Of a DNA stretch of 35,218 bases, positions 22,888 through 29,823 are shown piece by piece. Location: NCBI GenBank assembly GCA_020029625.1, contig JAIBJP010000002.1, positions 1 through 35,218 on the forward strand. Direction: 5' to 3'. Both the position numbers and the translations under genes were made by a program. The notes beneath the pieces were generated by a model, which made no database searches, had not been told where the DNA came from, and saw nothing but the letters and a program-made list of their open reading frames with translations. This DNA is from Actinomycetota bacterium. Lineage in GTDB: Bacteria > Actinomycetota > Thermoleophilia > Gaiellales > Gaiellaceae. Every line of letters starts with the position of its first letter. Positions within the stretch are counted from its first letter, which is position 1.

Positions 22888-24051
22888 GTGGAGGTAGGCG
22901 CCACGCGCATCGGTGCGTTGCTCGTCGCCGGCGTACTCGGGGGCGGCGTCGCCGTCGGCATCGACCAGGCCGTCGGGGACGAAGGCGGCACGACAGTCAT
23001 CCGCGAGATCACCGCCGGCACTGCCCAGTCGACCGCGTTTCGCAATTCGAATGGCAGGACGATCTCCGACATCTACGCCGGCGCCAAGGGCGGCGTCATC
23101 CAGGTTCTAGCGACGTCTGTTGTCTCGGACAACCCCTTCTTCGGCTCCCAGCCGTCGCGGGCGCTCGGCTCCGGCTTCGTCATCGACAAGGCCGGACACG
23201 TCGTCACGAACTACCACGTCATCGAGGGCGCCTCCAAGGTCGAGGTGAGGTTCTCCGGCAACGACGAGATGCCGGCGACGGTCATCGGCCGGGACCCGTC
23301 CACGGACATCGCCGTCCTGCGGATCAAGCGTGCCCAGGGGCGCGCGCTGACGCCGCTCGAGCTCGGGAACTCGGACGTCGTCCAGGTGGGTGACGCGGTC
23401 GTCGCGATCGGGAACCCCTTCGGGCTCGAGCGGACGGTGACCGCGGGAATCGTCAGCGCGCTTCAGCGAGAGATCACCGCTCCCAACGGCTTTGCCATCG
23501 ACCGCGTCATCCAGACCGACGCCGCGATCAACCACGGCAACTCCGGCGGCCCGCTCCTGAACGCCGACGGCAGAGTGATCGGCGTCAACTCGCAGATCGA
23601 GACCGAATCGGGCGGGAACGTCGGCATCGGTTTCGCAGTCCCGATCAACACCGTGAAGGACGTCGTCTCGCAGCTTCTGGAAAACGGCAAGGTCGACCAC
23701 GCGTACATCGGCGTGGAGATGGCGACGATCACGGCCGAGCTGGCGTCGAACGTGCGCCTGCCGGTCGACCAAGGCGTCCTCATCCAGCGCGTGCGGACGG
23801 ACAGCCCGGCGGCCCAGGCCGGACTGCGCGGCGGCACGACGCAGGTGGTCGTCGACGGCGAGAGCTACCTCGTCGGCGGCGACGTGATCACGAAGGCGGA
23901 CGGCCAGCGGATCGAATCCGCGGAGCAGCTGCGGAGCGTAGTCACTTCGAAGCAGCCGGGCGACGAGATCGCCCTGGAGATCCATCGCCAGAACGAGACG
24001 AAGGAAGTGACCGTCAAGCTTGGGCGCCAACCGAACACCCCAGTCGGATGA
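22888..24051 (+). CDS. HtrA/DegP-like S1C serine protease with PDZ domain, membrane-anchored
   Basis: 387 residues from GTG. A hydrophobic segment near residues 8-27 serves as an uncleaved anchor. The trypsin-like domain has the triad His110 (TNYHVIEG), Asp140 (STDIAVL) and Ser219 (GNSGGPL). A PDZ domain occupies about residues 275-380 (AYIGVEMATI, GVLIQRVRTDSPAAQAGL, GDVITKADGQRIES). It is expected to act outside the membrane on misfolded or signalling proteins. It stands alone, transcribed away from the amino-acid importer, and is followed by a strong terminator. The repeats upstream suggest stress control through a two-component system, which is inference. Confidence 0.92.
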   Translation: MEVGATRIGALLVAGVLGGGVAVGIDQAVGDEGGTTVIREITAGTAQSTAFRNSNGRTISDIYAGAKGGVIQVLATSVVSDNPFFGSQPSRALGSGFVIDKAGHVVTNYHVIEGASKVEVRFSGNDEMPATVIGRDPSTDIAVLRIKRAQGRALTPLELGNSDVVQVGDAVVAIGNPFGLERTVTAGIVSALQREITAPNGFAIDRVIQTDAAINHGNSGGPLLNADGRVIGVNSQIETESGGNVGIGFAVPINTVKDVVSQLLENGKVDHAYIGVEMATITAELASNVRLPVDQGVLIQRVRTDSPAAQAGLRGGTTQVVVDGESYLVGGDVITKADGQRIESAEQLRSVVTSKQPGDEIALEIHRQNETKEVTVKLGRQPNTPVG

Positions 24052-24062
24052 GAGGCGTCCAT

Positions 24063-24082
24063 GGCCCCTTCCCCCAGGGGCC
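24063..24082 (+). terminator. Short hairpin downstream of the HtrA-like gene
   Basis: GGCCCCT, a 6-nt loop and AGGGGCC: a 7-bp stem 11 nt after the stop. No T-run follows. It may be an RNA-stabilising hairpin rather than a terminator. Confidence 0.3.
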
Positions 24083-24127
24083 CGCTTCCGGCAGCCGAAC
24101 AAGCCAGCTTGGTTGACCGGAAGTAAG

Positions 24128-24173
24128 CGGTCGGAGGCCCGCCCGCCTGCCCGGGCCTCCGACCGACTTCTTT
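24128..24173 (+). terminator. Intrinsic terminator after the HtrA-like gene
   Basis: A perfect 14-bp stem (24128-24141 with 24152-24165), a 10-nt loop and a downstream ACTTCTTT tract. It is the strongest hairpin I found in the window and ends the HtrA transcript before the ligase gene. Confidence 0.82.
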
Positions 24174-24186
24174 AGAAGGCTCAGCC

Positions 24187-24192
24187 TAGAGT
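24187..24192 (+). promoter_or_regulatory. Candidate -10 box of the carboxylate-amine ligase gene
   Basis: TAGAGT ends 6 nt before the GTG at 24199, fitting a leaderless transcript. No clear -35. It lies just beyond the terminator, so the gene should have its own promoter. Confidence 0.38.
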
Positions 24193-24198
24193 GGCGCG

Positions 24199-25230
24199 GT
24201 GATTCCGCACGCCTTCGGGCAGAGCGAGCCGTGGTCGGTGGGGATCGAGGAGGAGCTCTTCGTGCTCGAGGCGGGCTCCCTGTCGCCCGCGCCGTTTCCT
24301 CCCGCGGAGCTTGACGGCGTTCGGCTCAAGCACGAGCTCTTCGCTTCGGTCGTCGAGCTCAATACCGCTGTGTGCGGCTCGGTCGCGGACGCGACGCGCG
24401 AGCTCGCTGGGCTCCGCACCGTCGCGAAAGAGCTGGCGGCCGACGCCGGACTGGTCCTGGCCGCTGGCGGGACGTGGCCGACGGCGTTTCCCGAGGAGCA
24501 GGCGATCACGGAGGACGAGGGCTTCCGCCGCTTCGTCGAGTACGCCGGGCCCTCGGCCCGGCGCCAGTACTGCTCCGGGTTGCACGTCCACGTCGGGGTG
24601 GCGAGCCCTGAGGCCTGCATGGGGGCTCTCGAGGCGGTGCTTCCGTGGCTGCCGCTCGTGCTCGCCGTCTCGGTGAACTCGCCGTACGTGGCCGGACGGG
24701 AGACCGGGCTCGCCTCCGCCCGGGCTGAGATTCTCTCCCTGCTGCCGCGCAGCGGGGCGCCGCCCGTCTTCGACTCCTACGCAGGGTGGGAGGCATTCGC
24801 GGAGCGGCTCCTCGCCCTCGGCCTCGCCGACGAGTACACGCGTATCTGGTGGGACGTCCGCCCTCACCCCCGCTTCGGGACGCTGGAGGTGCGGATGCCG
24901 GATCAGCCCACGCGCCTGGAGAACACGGCGGCTCTGGCTGGGCTCGTGCACGCGCTCGTTCGTTCGTCGGAGGCCGGCCCGGCCGCTGATCGTGGCGCCT
25001 ACGCCGAGAACCGCTGGGCTGCTTTCCGCTTCGGTCGCGAGGCGCGTCTCATCCACCCCGACGGGACGCGACTCGTCGCAGTGCCCGAGCTGCTCGACGA
25101 GCTCGCCGGGCGCGTCGGCGCCGCCGCCGTCGATCCCGTGCGGGAGCTCGACCAGGCGGGCGAGCAGCTACAGGTCGGGCGCGCCGAAGGTCTTGAATCG
25201 CTGTGCCGGCAGCTCGTCGCGCTTACGTAA
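24199..25230 (+). CDS. Carboxylate-amine ligase, YbdK/GCS2 family (glutamate-cysteine ligase-like)
   Basis: 343 residues from GTG. The N-terminal SVGIEEELFVLE motif binds ATP-Mg in the glutamate-cysteine ligase superfamily, and YCSGLHVHVGV, NSPYVAGRETG and RPHPRFGTLEVRMPDQP are GCS2 signatures. The enzyme joins a carboxylate to an amine using ATP, with gamma-glutamylcysteine as one known product; many YbdK members have untested substrates. It stands before a SigR-like sigma factor operon. Because SigR systems control thiol genes in related bacteria, a thiol-buffer role is possible but not shown. Confidence 0.85.
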   Translation: MIPHAFGQSEPWSVGIEEELFVLEAGSLSPAPFPPAELDGVRLKHELFASVVELNTAVCGSVADATRELAGLRTVAKELAADAGLVLAAGGTWPTAFPEEQAITEDEGFRRFVEYAGPSARRQYCSGLHVHVGVASPEACMGALEAVLPWLPLVLAVSVNSPYVAGRETGLASARAEILSLLPRSGAPPVFDSYAGWEAFAERLLALGLADEYTRIWWDVRPHPRFGTLEVRMPDQPTRLENTAALAGLVHALVRSSEAGPAADRGAYAENRWAAFRFGREARLIHPDGTRLVAVPELLDELAGRVGAAAVDPVRELDQAGEQLQVGRAEGLESLCRQLVALT

Positions 25231-25233
25231 CAT
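25228..25233 (+). promoter_or_regulatory. Candidate -10 box of the HMA-domain gene
   Basis: TAACAT ends 7 nt before the ATG at 25241. The AGGAG between them is only 1 nt from the ATG, too close to work as a Shine-Dalgarno, which favours a leaderless start. Confidence 0.35.
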
Positions 25234-25240
25234 CAGGAGC

Positions 25241-25453
25241 ATGGCGGTTCGTTCAGAGACGATTCGGGTCAGCGGCGTGCGCTGCGAACGGTGCGTCATG
25301 CGCCTCGGCGGCGCCCTGCAGAAGCTCGAGGGGATCGAGTCGGCGAACGCGAATCTCCTGGGAGAGGTCACGCTCGCCTGGGACGAGGAGCGTCTGCCGC
25401 GGGAGGAGATCGTCGCCGCGCTCGCGCGCGCAGGCTTCCAGACCGCTCCTTAG
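25241..25453 (+). CDS. Small heavy-metal-associated (HMA) domain protein, copper-chaperone-like
   Basis: 70 residues from the ATG at 25241. The frame is open upstream but that part overlaps the ligase gene. The ferredoxin-like HMA fold is seen as the GVRCERCVMRLGGAL metal-binding loop with its CxxC (Cys17 and Cys20), then a beta strand, and an EEIVAALARAGF C-terminal helix. In the family the two cysteines bind Cu(I) or another soft metal and deliver it to an ATPase. No such ATPase is in the window. The position between a ligase and a SigR-like sigma factor hints at a thiol and metal stress set. Confidence 0.8.
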   Translation: MAVRSETIRVSGVRCERCVMRLGGALQKLEGIESANANLLGEVTLAWDEERLPREEIVAALARAGFQTAP

Positions 25454-25455
25454 CG

Positions 25456-25481
25456 GGAATGAAGCGGGTGGCGGTGCCGTT
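25456..25481 (+). promoter_or_regulatory. SigR-type promoter before the sigma factor gene
   Basis: GGAAT (25456-25460), 18 nt, GTT (25479-25481) matches the GGAAT-N18-GTT pattern known for SigR/SigH redox sigma factors of actinobacteria. It lies 20 nt before the GTG at 25501. A TACGGT (25488-25493) 7 nt before that GTG could alternatively be a housekeeping leaderless -10. Confidence 0.6.
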
Positions 25482-25500
25482 GTGAGGTACGGTGCGGGCC

Positions 25501-26091
25501 GTGAGCGAGAGCAGCACGCCCGAGGCCGAGGCACGGCGCATCGCCGAGGAATCGCGCGACCGCGCTCGTTTCGAGGAGGAGGTTCTGGAATTGGCGGATC
25601 AGGTCTACCGGGTGGCCCGGCGGCTCGTCTCGACACGCGAGGAAGCCGAGGACCTGGTACAGGAGACCTACGCCCGGGCGTTCCGCAGCTGGCGCTCCTA
25701 CACCCCGGGAACGAACCTGCGCGCGTGGATCTTTCGCATCCTCACGAACCTCAACATTGATCGCGGTAGGCGCGAGCAGCGGGCGCCGGCGACGCAGCCG
25801 ATCGAGGAAGGCGACTACTTCCTCTACAACCGCCTCGAGGCCGATTCGGGGGCAGAAGACGAGGAGCGGATCGTCGAGCGCCTCTCCCAGGACGGGATCG
25901 TGGACGCGCTCTCCGCGGTGCCTCACGATTTCCGCGACGTGATCGTGCTCGTCGACATCGGCGACTTCACGTATCAGGACGCGGCCCAGATCCTCGACAT
26001 CCCGATCGGAACCGTGATGTCGCGACTCCACCGCGGCAGGCGTATCCTCAAGCAGCAGCTGGCGGAAGCGGCCGTCGGGGAGGAGGCGTGA
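25501..26091 (+). CDS. ECF RNA polymerase sigma factor, SigR/SigH-like
   Basis: 196 residues from GTG at 25501; a second GTG at 25492 would add three residues. Region 2 covers about residues 25-85 (DQVYRVARRLVSTREEAEDLVQET, TNLRAWIFRILTNLNID) and region 4 about residues 140-190 (VDALSAVPHDFRDVIVLVDI, IGTVMSRLHRGRRILKQQL). The region-4 helix IGTVMSRLHRGRR is almost that of Streptomyces SigR. It binds core RNA polymerase and directs it to GGAAT/GTT-type promoters, including probably its own. The next gene codes a zinc anti-sigma factor and overlaps by 1 nt, so the pair should be made in balance. Confidence 0.92.
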   Translation: MSESSTPEAEARRIAEESRDRARFEEEVLELADQVYRVARRLVSTREEAEDLVQETYARAFRSWRSYTPGTNLRAWIFRILTNLNIDRGRREQRAPATQPIEEGDYFLYNRLEADSGAEDEERIVERLSQDGIVDALSAVPHDFRDVIVLVDIGDFTYQDAAQILDIPIGTVMSRLHRGRRILKQQLAEAAVGEEA

Positions 26092-26321
26092 TGTTCGATC
26101 CCTGCGCGAGGTGCGAAGAGGTTCTCCAGCCCTTCCTCGACCGGGAGCTCTCGGACGCCGAGCACGAGCAGGCGGAGGCGCATCTCGACCAGTGCGCGTA
26201 CTGCAGAAGGCGCTATCGGTTCGAGGAGAAGCTGCGCATGTACGTTCGGCAGGCGTGCGCCGAGCAGATGCCGCCCGCTCTCAAGGCCAAGCTGGCGGCG
26301 CTCAGAACGCCCCTCTACTAG
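26091..26321 (+). CDS. Zinc-binding redox anti-sigma factor, RsrA-like (ZAS family)
   Basis: 76 residues from the ATG at 26091, preferred over the GTG at 26088 because GGAGG (26082-26086) is 4 nt away. The HxxxCxxC zinc motif is His31, Cys35 and Cys38, and Cys5 or Cys8 matches the N-terminal zinc/redox cysteine of RsrA. Cys56 lies where RsrA has a further cysteine pair. When reduced it would hold the sigma factor; disulfide stress would eject zinc and release it. RsrA of Streptomyces is about 105 residues, so this one is shorter. Its stop shares a CTAG with the opposing gene. Confidence 0.88.
   Translation: MFDPCARCEEVLQPFLDRELSDAEHEQAEAHLDQCAYCRRRYRFEEKLRMYVRQACAEQMPPALKAKLAALRTPLY
26318..26321. 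other. Convergent stop overlap (CTAG)
   Basis: The anti-sigma TAG (26319-26321) and the RodZ-like gene TAG on the other strand (26320-26318) share one CTAG. Confidence 0.95.
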
Positions 26322-26992
26322 CTCCTTAGCTGCCCGACGATCACCATCAGGCGGAGAGGGTTGTCTCCGCCGGGGAGAGCCCGTGTGCCGAGGCCGAGCT
26401 CGGCCGCCAGGCGCTTGGCGATCGCCTCGCCGCCCGGCGGATAGTAGACGAGCGTGCGCTGGTAGTTCCTCTGCTTGGCGTTGGCGACGGTGCCCATCTT
26501 GTAGGCGAGGCCGGCAACCTGATTGGCCAGTCCCGCCGCGGCGTTCCCTCTGGCCGTCCCGTTGAAGACGTCCACCTGGATCTGCCACCGCGCGGGTAGG
26601 AGGACCGCTGCGGGTTGCGAGGGGGCCGAGGCAGCCGAGGCGGCCGAGGCCGACGGCGTCTCGGGGAAGAGCTGTGGCCAGGCGACGAACCACGCCATTG
26701 CAGTGCAGGTGAGTAGGAAAGCCAGCGCGGCGAGCGTGCGGCGCGGTGACCAGGGATCGAGTCGCGACGGCACGGGCAGGCCGGCGAGCCGGCGGGCTTC
26801 CCGCTCGTTGATGCCGAGCGACGCCGCGTAGACGAGCGCCGCAGCCAGCGCGTCGGCGTTCGAGCCGAAGCGGTAGATGCAGTTGTCCTCGAGGGACTTG
26901 ATCGCGTCCACGTCCATGTTCGCGCGCGCGGCGGCCTGCTCCAGCGTCAAGCGCCGGCTCAGGCGTGCGGCTCCGAAGGGAGAACTTCCCAC
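26318..26992 (-). CDS. RodZ-like HTH membrane protein with C-terminal LytR_C domain
   Basis: 224 residues from GTG, 6 nt after the MobA-like stop. The N-terminal 70 residues look like the RodZ-type helix-turn-helix (LSRRLTLEQAAARANMDVDAIKSLE), then a membrane helix near residues 86-106, an Ala/Ser/Pro linker, and a C-terminal LytR_C-type domain (IQVDVFNGTARGNAAAGLANQVAGLAYKMG, VYYPPGG, ALPGGDNPLRLMVIVG). This architecture is known from actinobacterial envelope proteins; the HTH of RodZ proteins usually binds MreB rather than DNA. A role in cell-wall assembly or its regulation is inferred. Confidence 0.78.
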   Translation of the reverse strand: MGSSPFGAARLSRRLTLEQAAARANMDVDAIKSLEDNCIYRFGSNADALAAALVYAASLGINEREARRLAGLPVPSRLDPWSPRRTLAALAFLLTCTAMAWFVAWPQLFPETPSASAASAASAPSQPAAVLLPARWQIQVDVFNGTARGNAAAGLANQVAGLAYKMGTVANAKQRNYQRTLVYYPPGGEAIAKRLAAELGLGTRALPGGDNPLRLMVIVGQLRS

Positions 26993-26998
26993 CGGCCG

Positions 26999-27526
26999 TC
27001 AGTGTTCGTCGAGCGGTTGTCCCAACCTGCCTATGTCATCGGCAGAGTCGACGTCTCCTGGAGTCCCAAGGTCATCGCAGGGGACGAGCGTGGCCGGAAG
27101 CCCTTTCATGCCCTCGTCCGGAATGCCCTCCCAGGCGGCTCGGGCGATCAAGACCGGGTGCCCGCGTTCGCCCGCGTAGCTGGCGGCGACGACGGGGCCC
27201 CCGCCCGCGCGCCAGGCCGTGAGCACCCGCCGCACGGCGTTAGGAGAGACGGTGGGGCCGTCCGCGAGGCAGACGACGGCCGCCTCCACGCCAGGACCGA
27301 GCGCGGCGAGGCCGCAGCGGAGAGATGCCCCCGGGCCACGCTCCCAGTCGGGGCACTCGACGACCTGCACCGAACCGGCGTCCAGGGGATAGGCGCCGGC
27401 GACGACCAAGACGTCGTCGACCGGGCTTTCCGAGAGCCGCCCGAGCACGTGTGGCAGGAGGAGCTCCTGCTTGGGAGCGCCGAAGCGGGTGGCCGCGCCC
27501 GCCGCGAGCACGACGGCCGCGATCAC
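26999..27526 (-). CDS. NTP-transferase, MobA/MocA-like
   Basis: 175 residues from a GTG overlapping the amidohydrolase stop (GTGA). The nucleotide-binding start VVLAAGAATRFGAPKQ is the MobA/MocA signature; CLADGPTVSP matches the metal-binding Asp region, and GHPVLI and GDVDSADDIGRL follow in family order. MocA adds CMP, and MobA adds GMP, to molybdopterin. Alternatively the protein may serve another nucleotidyl transfer. No molybdenum enzyme or other cofactor gene is in the window. The protein is slightly shorter than typical MocA. Confidence 0.82.
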   Translation of the reverse strand: MIAAVVLAAGAATRFGAPKQELLLPHVLGRLSESPVDDVLVVAGAYPLDAGSVQVVECPDWERGPGASLRCGLAALGPGVEAAVVCLADGPTVSPNAVRRVLTAWRAGGGPVVAASYAGERGHPVLIARAAWEGIPDEGMKGLPATLVPCDDLGTPGDVDSADDIGRLGQPLDEH

Positions 27527-28674
27527 TCGGAGACGGTGACGGCGAGGATGTCGGCCAGGTGGATGAGCCGGAAGGTGAGGCGGCCGAGCTCGACGCGGTC
27601 CGACTCGGACTCCGTCTCGGGGAGCGTCCGCCACAGATCGCGTGCGCAGGCGAGCAGGTCGGCGATGCGCTCGCGCTCGTCCTCGAAGCCGTCGCGCTCG
27701 CGGCAGGCGTTCAGGGCCAGGCCGAGGACGCCGATCGTGTCGGTCTGCCTCGTCCAGAGGAGTGGGGTGGCCATCGCCAGGTAGTGGTGGATCCGGGCGA
27801 AAGTAATCGGCTGCTCGAGCGTACGGCGTCCGTTCGGTGACGTTGGCTCGAGCGGCGGCTCGCCGTTCGCTATTCGAGCGGCCGATCGGCCGAGCATGTC
27901 CCTCACCTGCTCCTCCGAGAGCCCGGAGAGCCTCGCGGTCCGCAGCGAGATGAAGAGGGAACCAGGCTGTTGGCCATAGGGGTAGTCGGAGGCATAGAGG
28001 ACCTGCTCGGGGGAGACCCTCTGGAACATGTCCAGGAGGTCGATCGGGCTCCACACCGAGGTGTCGAAGAACACGCCCGCGCGCCCGCCGAAGGCCTCCG
28101 AGAGGTCGGCGAGGTCGGCGATCCCGCCGTGCGCGATGATCAGCTGCGCCTCCGGGTAGGCGTCCACCAGGCGTTCAAGGTGGTCGGAGATCGGAGGAAG
28201 GCCGCGACCGCCATGGATGAGGATCGGAACGCGGCGCTCCGCGGCGAGTGCGAAGACGGGAGCCAGCCGCTCGTCGTTCAGGAGGAAGCCTTGAGACCTG
28301 GGGTGCAGCTTGATCCCACGCGCGCCGAGGTCGAGGCAGCGGGTCGCTTCCTCGATCGGCTCCTGCGCGAGATCGAGGCGGACGAAGGGGATCAACGCTC
28401 CGCCGGACCGCTCCGCGGCCGCAAGTGTGCGGTCGTTGGCCGCGCGGAAGGCGGGCTCGCGGTCTGGCTCGTCCATGCAGAACGCGAACGCCCGCCCGAC
28501 GCCGTAGCGCGCAAGGAAGGCCATGAGCTCGTCGTACGGCGCGACGAAACCGTCGATGTCGCGGCCCACGTGTACGTGGGCGTCGAAGAGCTCGGCGCCC
28601 TCCGGAATCACCCTCCGGAGCTCCTCGTCGTATCCGGAGAGAAGTCTCCGCGCGCGCTCGACGGCCTCTTCCAC
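27523..28674 (-). CDS. Amidohydrolase-family TIM-barrel protein with a C-terminal helical extension
   Basis: 383 residues from GTG. Metal ligands appear in FDAHVHVG (HxH), RGIKLHPRSQGF, IPILIHGG, LIIAHGG and YASDYPYGQQPG, the Amidohydro_2 pattern. The barrel seems complete by about residue 270; the last 110 residues are mostly helical and hydrophilic with no motif I know. A Zn-dependent hydrolase or decarboxylase activity is likely; the substrate is unknown. It starts the operon with the MobA-like and RodZ-like genes, and is divergent from the M24 peptidase 34 nt away. Confidence 0.85.
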   Translation of the reverse strand: MEEAVERARRLLSGYDEELRRVIPEGAELFDAHVHVGRDIDGFVAPYDELMAFLARYGVGRAFAFCMDEPDREPAFRAANDRTLAAAERSGGALIPFVRLDLAQEPIEEATRCLDLGARGIKLHPRSQGFLLNDERLAPVFALAAERRVPILIHGGRGLPPISDHLERLVDAYPEAQLIIAHGGIADLADLSEAFGGRAGVFFDTSVWSPIDLLDMFQRVSPEQVLYASDYPYGQQPGSLFISLRTARLSGLSEEQVRDMLGRSAARIANGEPPLEPTSPNGRRTLEQPITFARIHHYLAMATPLLWTRQTDTIGVLGLALNACRERDGFEDERERIADLLACARDLWRTLPETESESDRVELGRLTFRLIHLADILAVTVSE

Positions 28675-28682
28675 GGCACCGG

Positions 28683-28688
28683 AATCTA
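28683..28688 (-). promoter_or_regulatory. Candidate -10 box of the amidohydrolase operon
   Basis: TAGATT on the minus strand ends 8 nt before the GTG at 28674, as for a leaderless transcript. It interlocks with the opposing TAGGAT box only 6 nt away. Confidence 0.4.
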
Positions 28689-28694
28689 CAACGC

Positions 28695-28700
28695 TAGGAT
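28695..28700 (+). promoter_or_regulatory. Candidate -10 box of the M24 peptidase gene
   Basis: TAGGAT ends 8 nt before the GTG at 28709, as for a leaderless transcript. Its -35 region lies in the first codons of the opposing amidohydrolase gene. Confidence 0.42.
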
Positions 28701-28708
28701 GGGAAGCC

Positions 28709-29812
28709 GTGGGGGACCTCTTGATTTACGGGGACACCGTCCGGTCGCCCGAGCTTCGCCACGAGGTGCCCGTTCCGGTGCCGGACCCCTTTCTCTACGT
28801 CGAGCGGAACGGCTCGCGCTATGCCTTCGTGGGCTCGCTCGAGCTCCCGCGGATTCAGGAGCTGGACGGGCTTCAGGTAGTGCCACTCGACGAGCTCGGG
28901 ATCGACGAGCTTGTCGCACGGGGACTTGCCTCGGATGAGCTCGACCGCGAGCTGGTCCTGCGGGCGTGCCAGCGGGTCGGGGTAGACGAAGCGGTCGCGC
29001 CGCGCACCTTCCCGCTGTACGTGGCCGACCATCTGCGGGCGAACGGAGTCCACGTGCAGGCGCACGGCGAAGTCTTCGACACGCGCCGGCGGGTGAAGAC
29101 CGAGGAGGAGCGCGAGGGTATTCGCAGGGCCCAGCAGGCCGCCGAAGGGGCTATGGACTCGATTCGCGCGCGCCTGCGCAAAGGCGGCAAGGTCACGTGC
29201 GAGGACCTCCGCAGCGAGGCCATGCGGGTCTTCACTGAGGCGGGAATGATCCTCCCCGACATCGTGATCGTCTCGCACGGCGCCCAGACGGCCGTCGGTC
29301 ACGAGCCCGGGTACGGGGAAATCCAGCCGGGCGAGCCGATCGTCGTCGATCTCTACCCGCAGGATCCCGAGTCGGGCTGCTACACGGACATGACCCGGAC
29401 GTTCTGTCTGGGTGAGCCGGACGAGGAGCTTGTTCGCTACCACGGTCTCGTCCGGGAGGCGCTCGAGCGCGCCTACGAGGTGATCAAGCCGGGAGTCACA
29501 GGTGCGGAGGCGCATCGTGCAGTCTGCGAGTTCTTCCAGGAGCACGGCTTTCCGACTCAGCTGACGAAGACTCCGGGCCAGGTCCTCGACGAGGGCTTCT
29601 TCCATTCCCTCGGGCACGGCGTGGGCCTCGAAGTGCACGAGCAGCCGGGACTCGGCCGCAACGGAGTCGAGATCGTCGCGGGCGACGTTCTCGCCGTCGA
29701 GCCGGGTCTCTACCGCAAGGGGTTCGGCGGTTGCCGCCTGGAAGACACCGTCCTCGTCACCGAGTCCGGCACCGAGCGCTTTGGCGACTACCCGTACGAC
29801 CTGGCGCCCTAG
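28709..29812 (+). CDS. M24 metallopeptidase, Xaa-Pro aminopeptidase/dipeptidase-like
   Basis: 367 residues from GTG. The N-terminal part is a short creatinase-like domain (about residues 1-125). The pita-bread catalytic domain shows all five metal ligands in order: Asp in VVDLYPQ, Asp in YTDMTRTF, His in HSLGHGVGLEVHE, Glu in AVEPGLY and Glu in RLEDTVLV. These bind two Mn or Co ions. It would cut the N-terminal residue before proline, or split Xaa-Pro dipeptides, in the cytoplasm. It is a single gene between divergent and convergent neighbours. Confidence 0.9.
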   Translation: MGDLLIYGDTVRSPELRHEVPVPVPDPFLYVERNGSRYAFVGSLELPRIQELDGLQVVPLDELGIDELVARGLASDELDRELVLRACQRVGVDEAVAPRTFPLYVADHLRANGVHVQAHGEVFDTRRRVKTEEEREGIRRAQQAAEGAMDSIRARLRKGGKVTCEDLRSEAMRVFTEAGMILPDIVIVSHGAQTAVGHEPGYGEIQPGEPIVVDLYPQDPESGCYTDMTRTFCLGEPDEELVRYHGLVREALERAYEVIKPGVTGAEAHRAVCEFFQEHGFPTQLTKTPGQVLDEGFFHSLGHGVGLEVHEQPGLGRNGVEIVAGDVLAVEPGLYRKGFGGCRLEDTVLVTESGTERFGDYPYDLAP

Positions 29813-29823
29813 CCGCGGCTAGG
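29808..29823. repeat. 16-nt perfect palindrome holding both stop codons of a convergent pair
   Basis: CCTAGCCGCGGCTAGG is a perfect palindrome; it contains the M24 gene stop (29810-29812) and the M16 gene stop on the other strand (29821-29819). With no loop and no T-run it is unlikely to be a classic intrinsic terminator, but it could pause or bind a protein. Confidence 0.6.

Noticed and set aside
24174..24186. -35 element for the ligase gene in the terminator tail
   Set aside because: No TTGAC-like hexamer is found at 16-19 nt from TAGAGT; only the -10 is reported.
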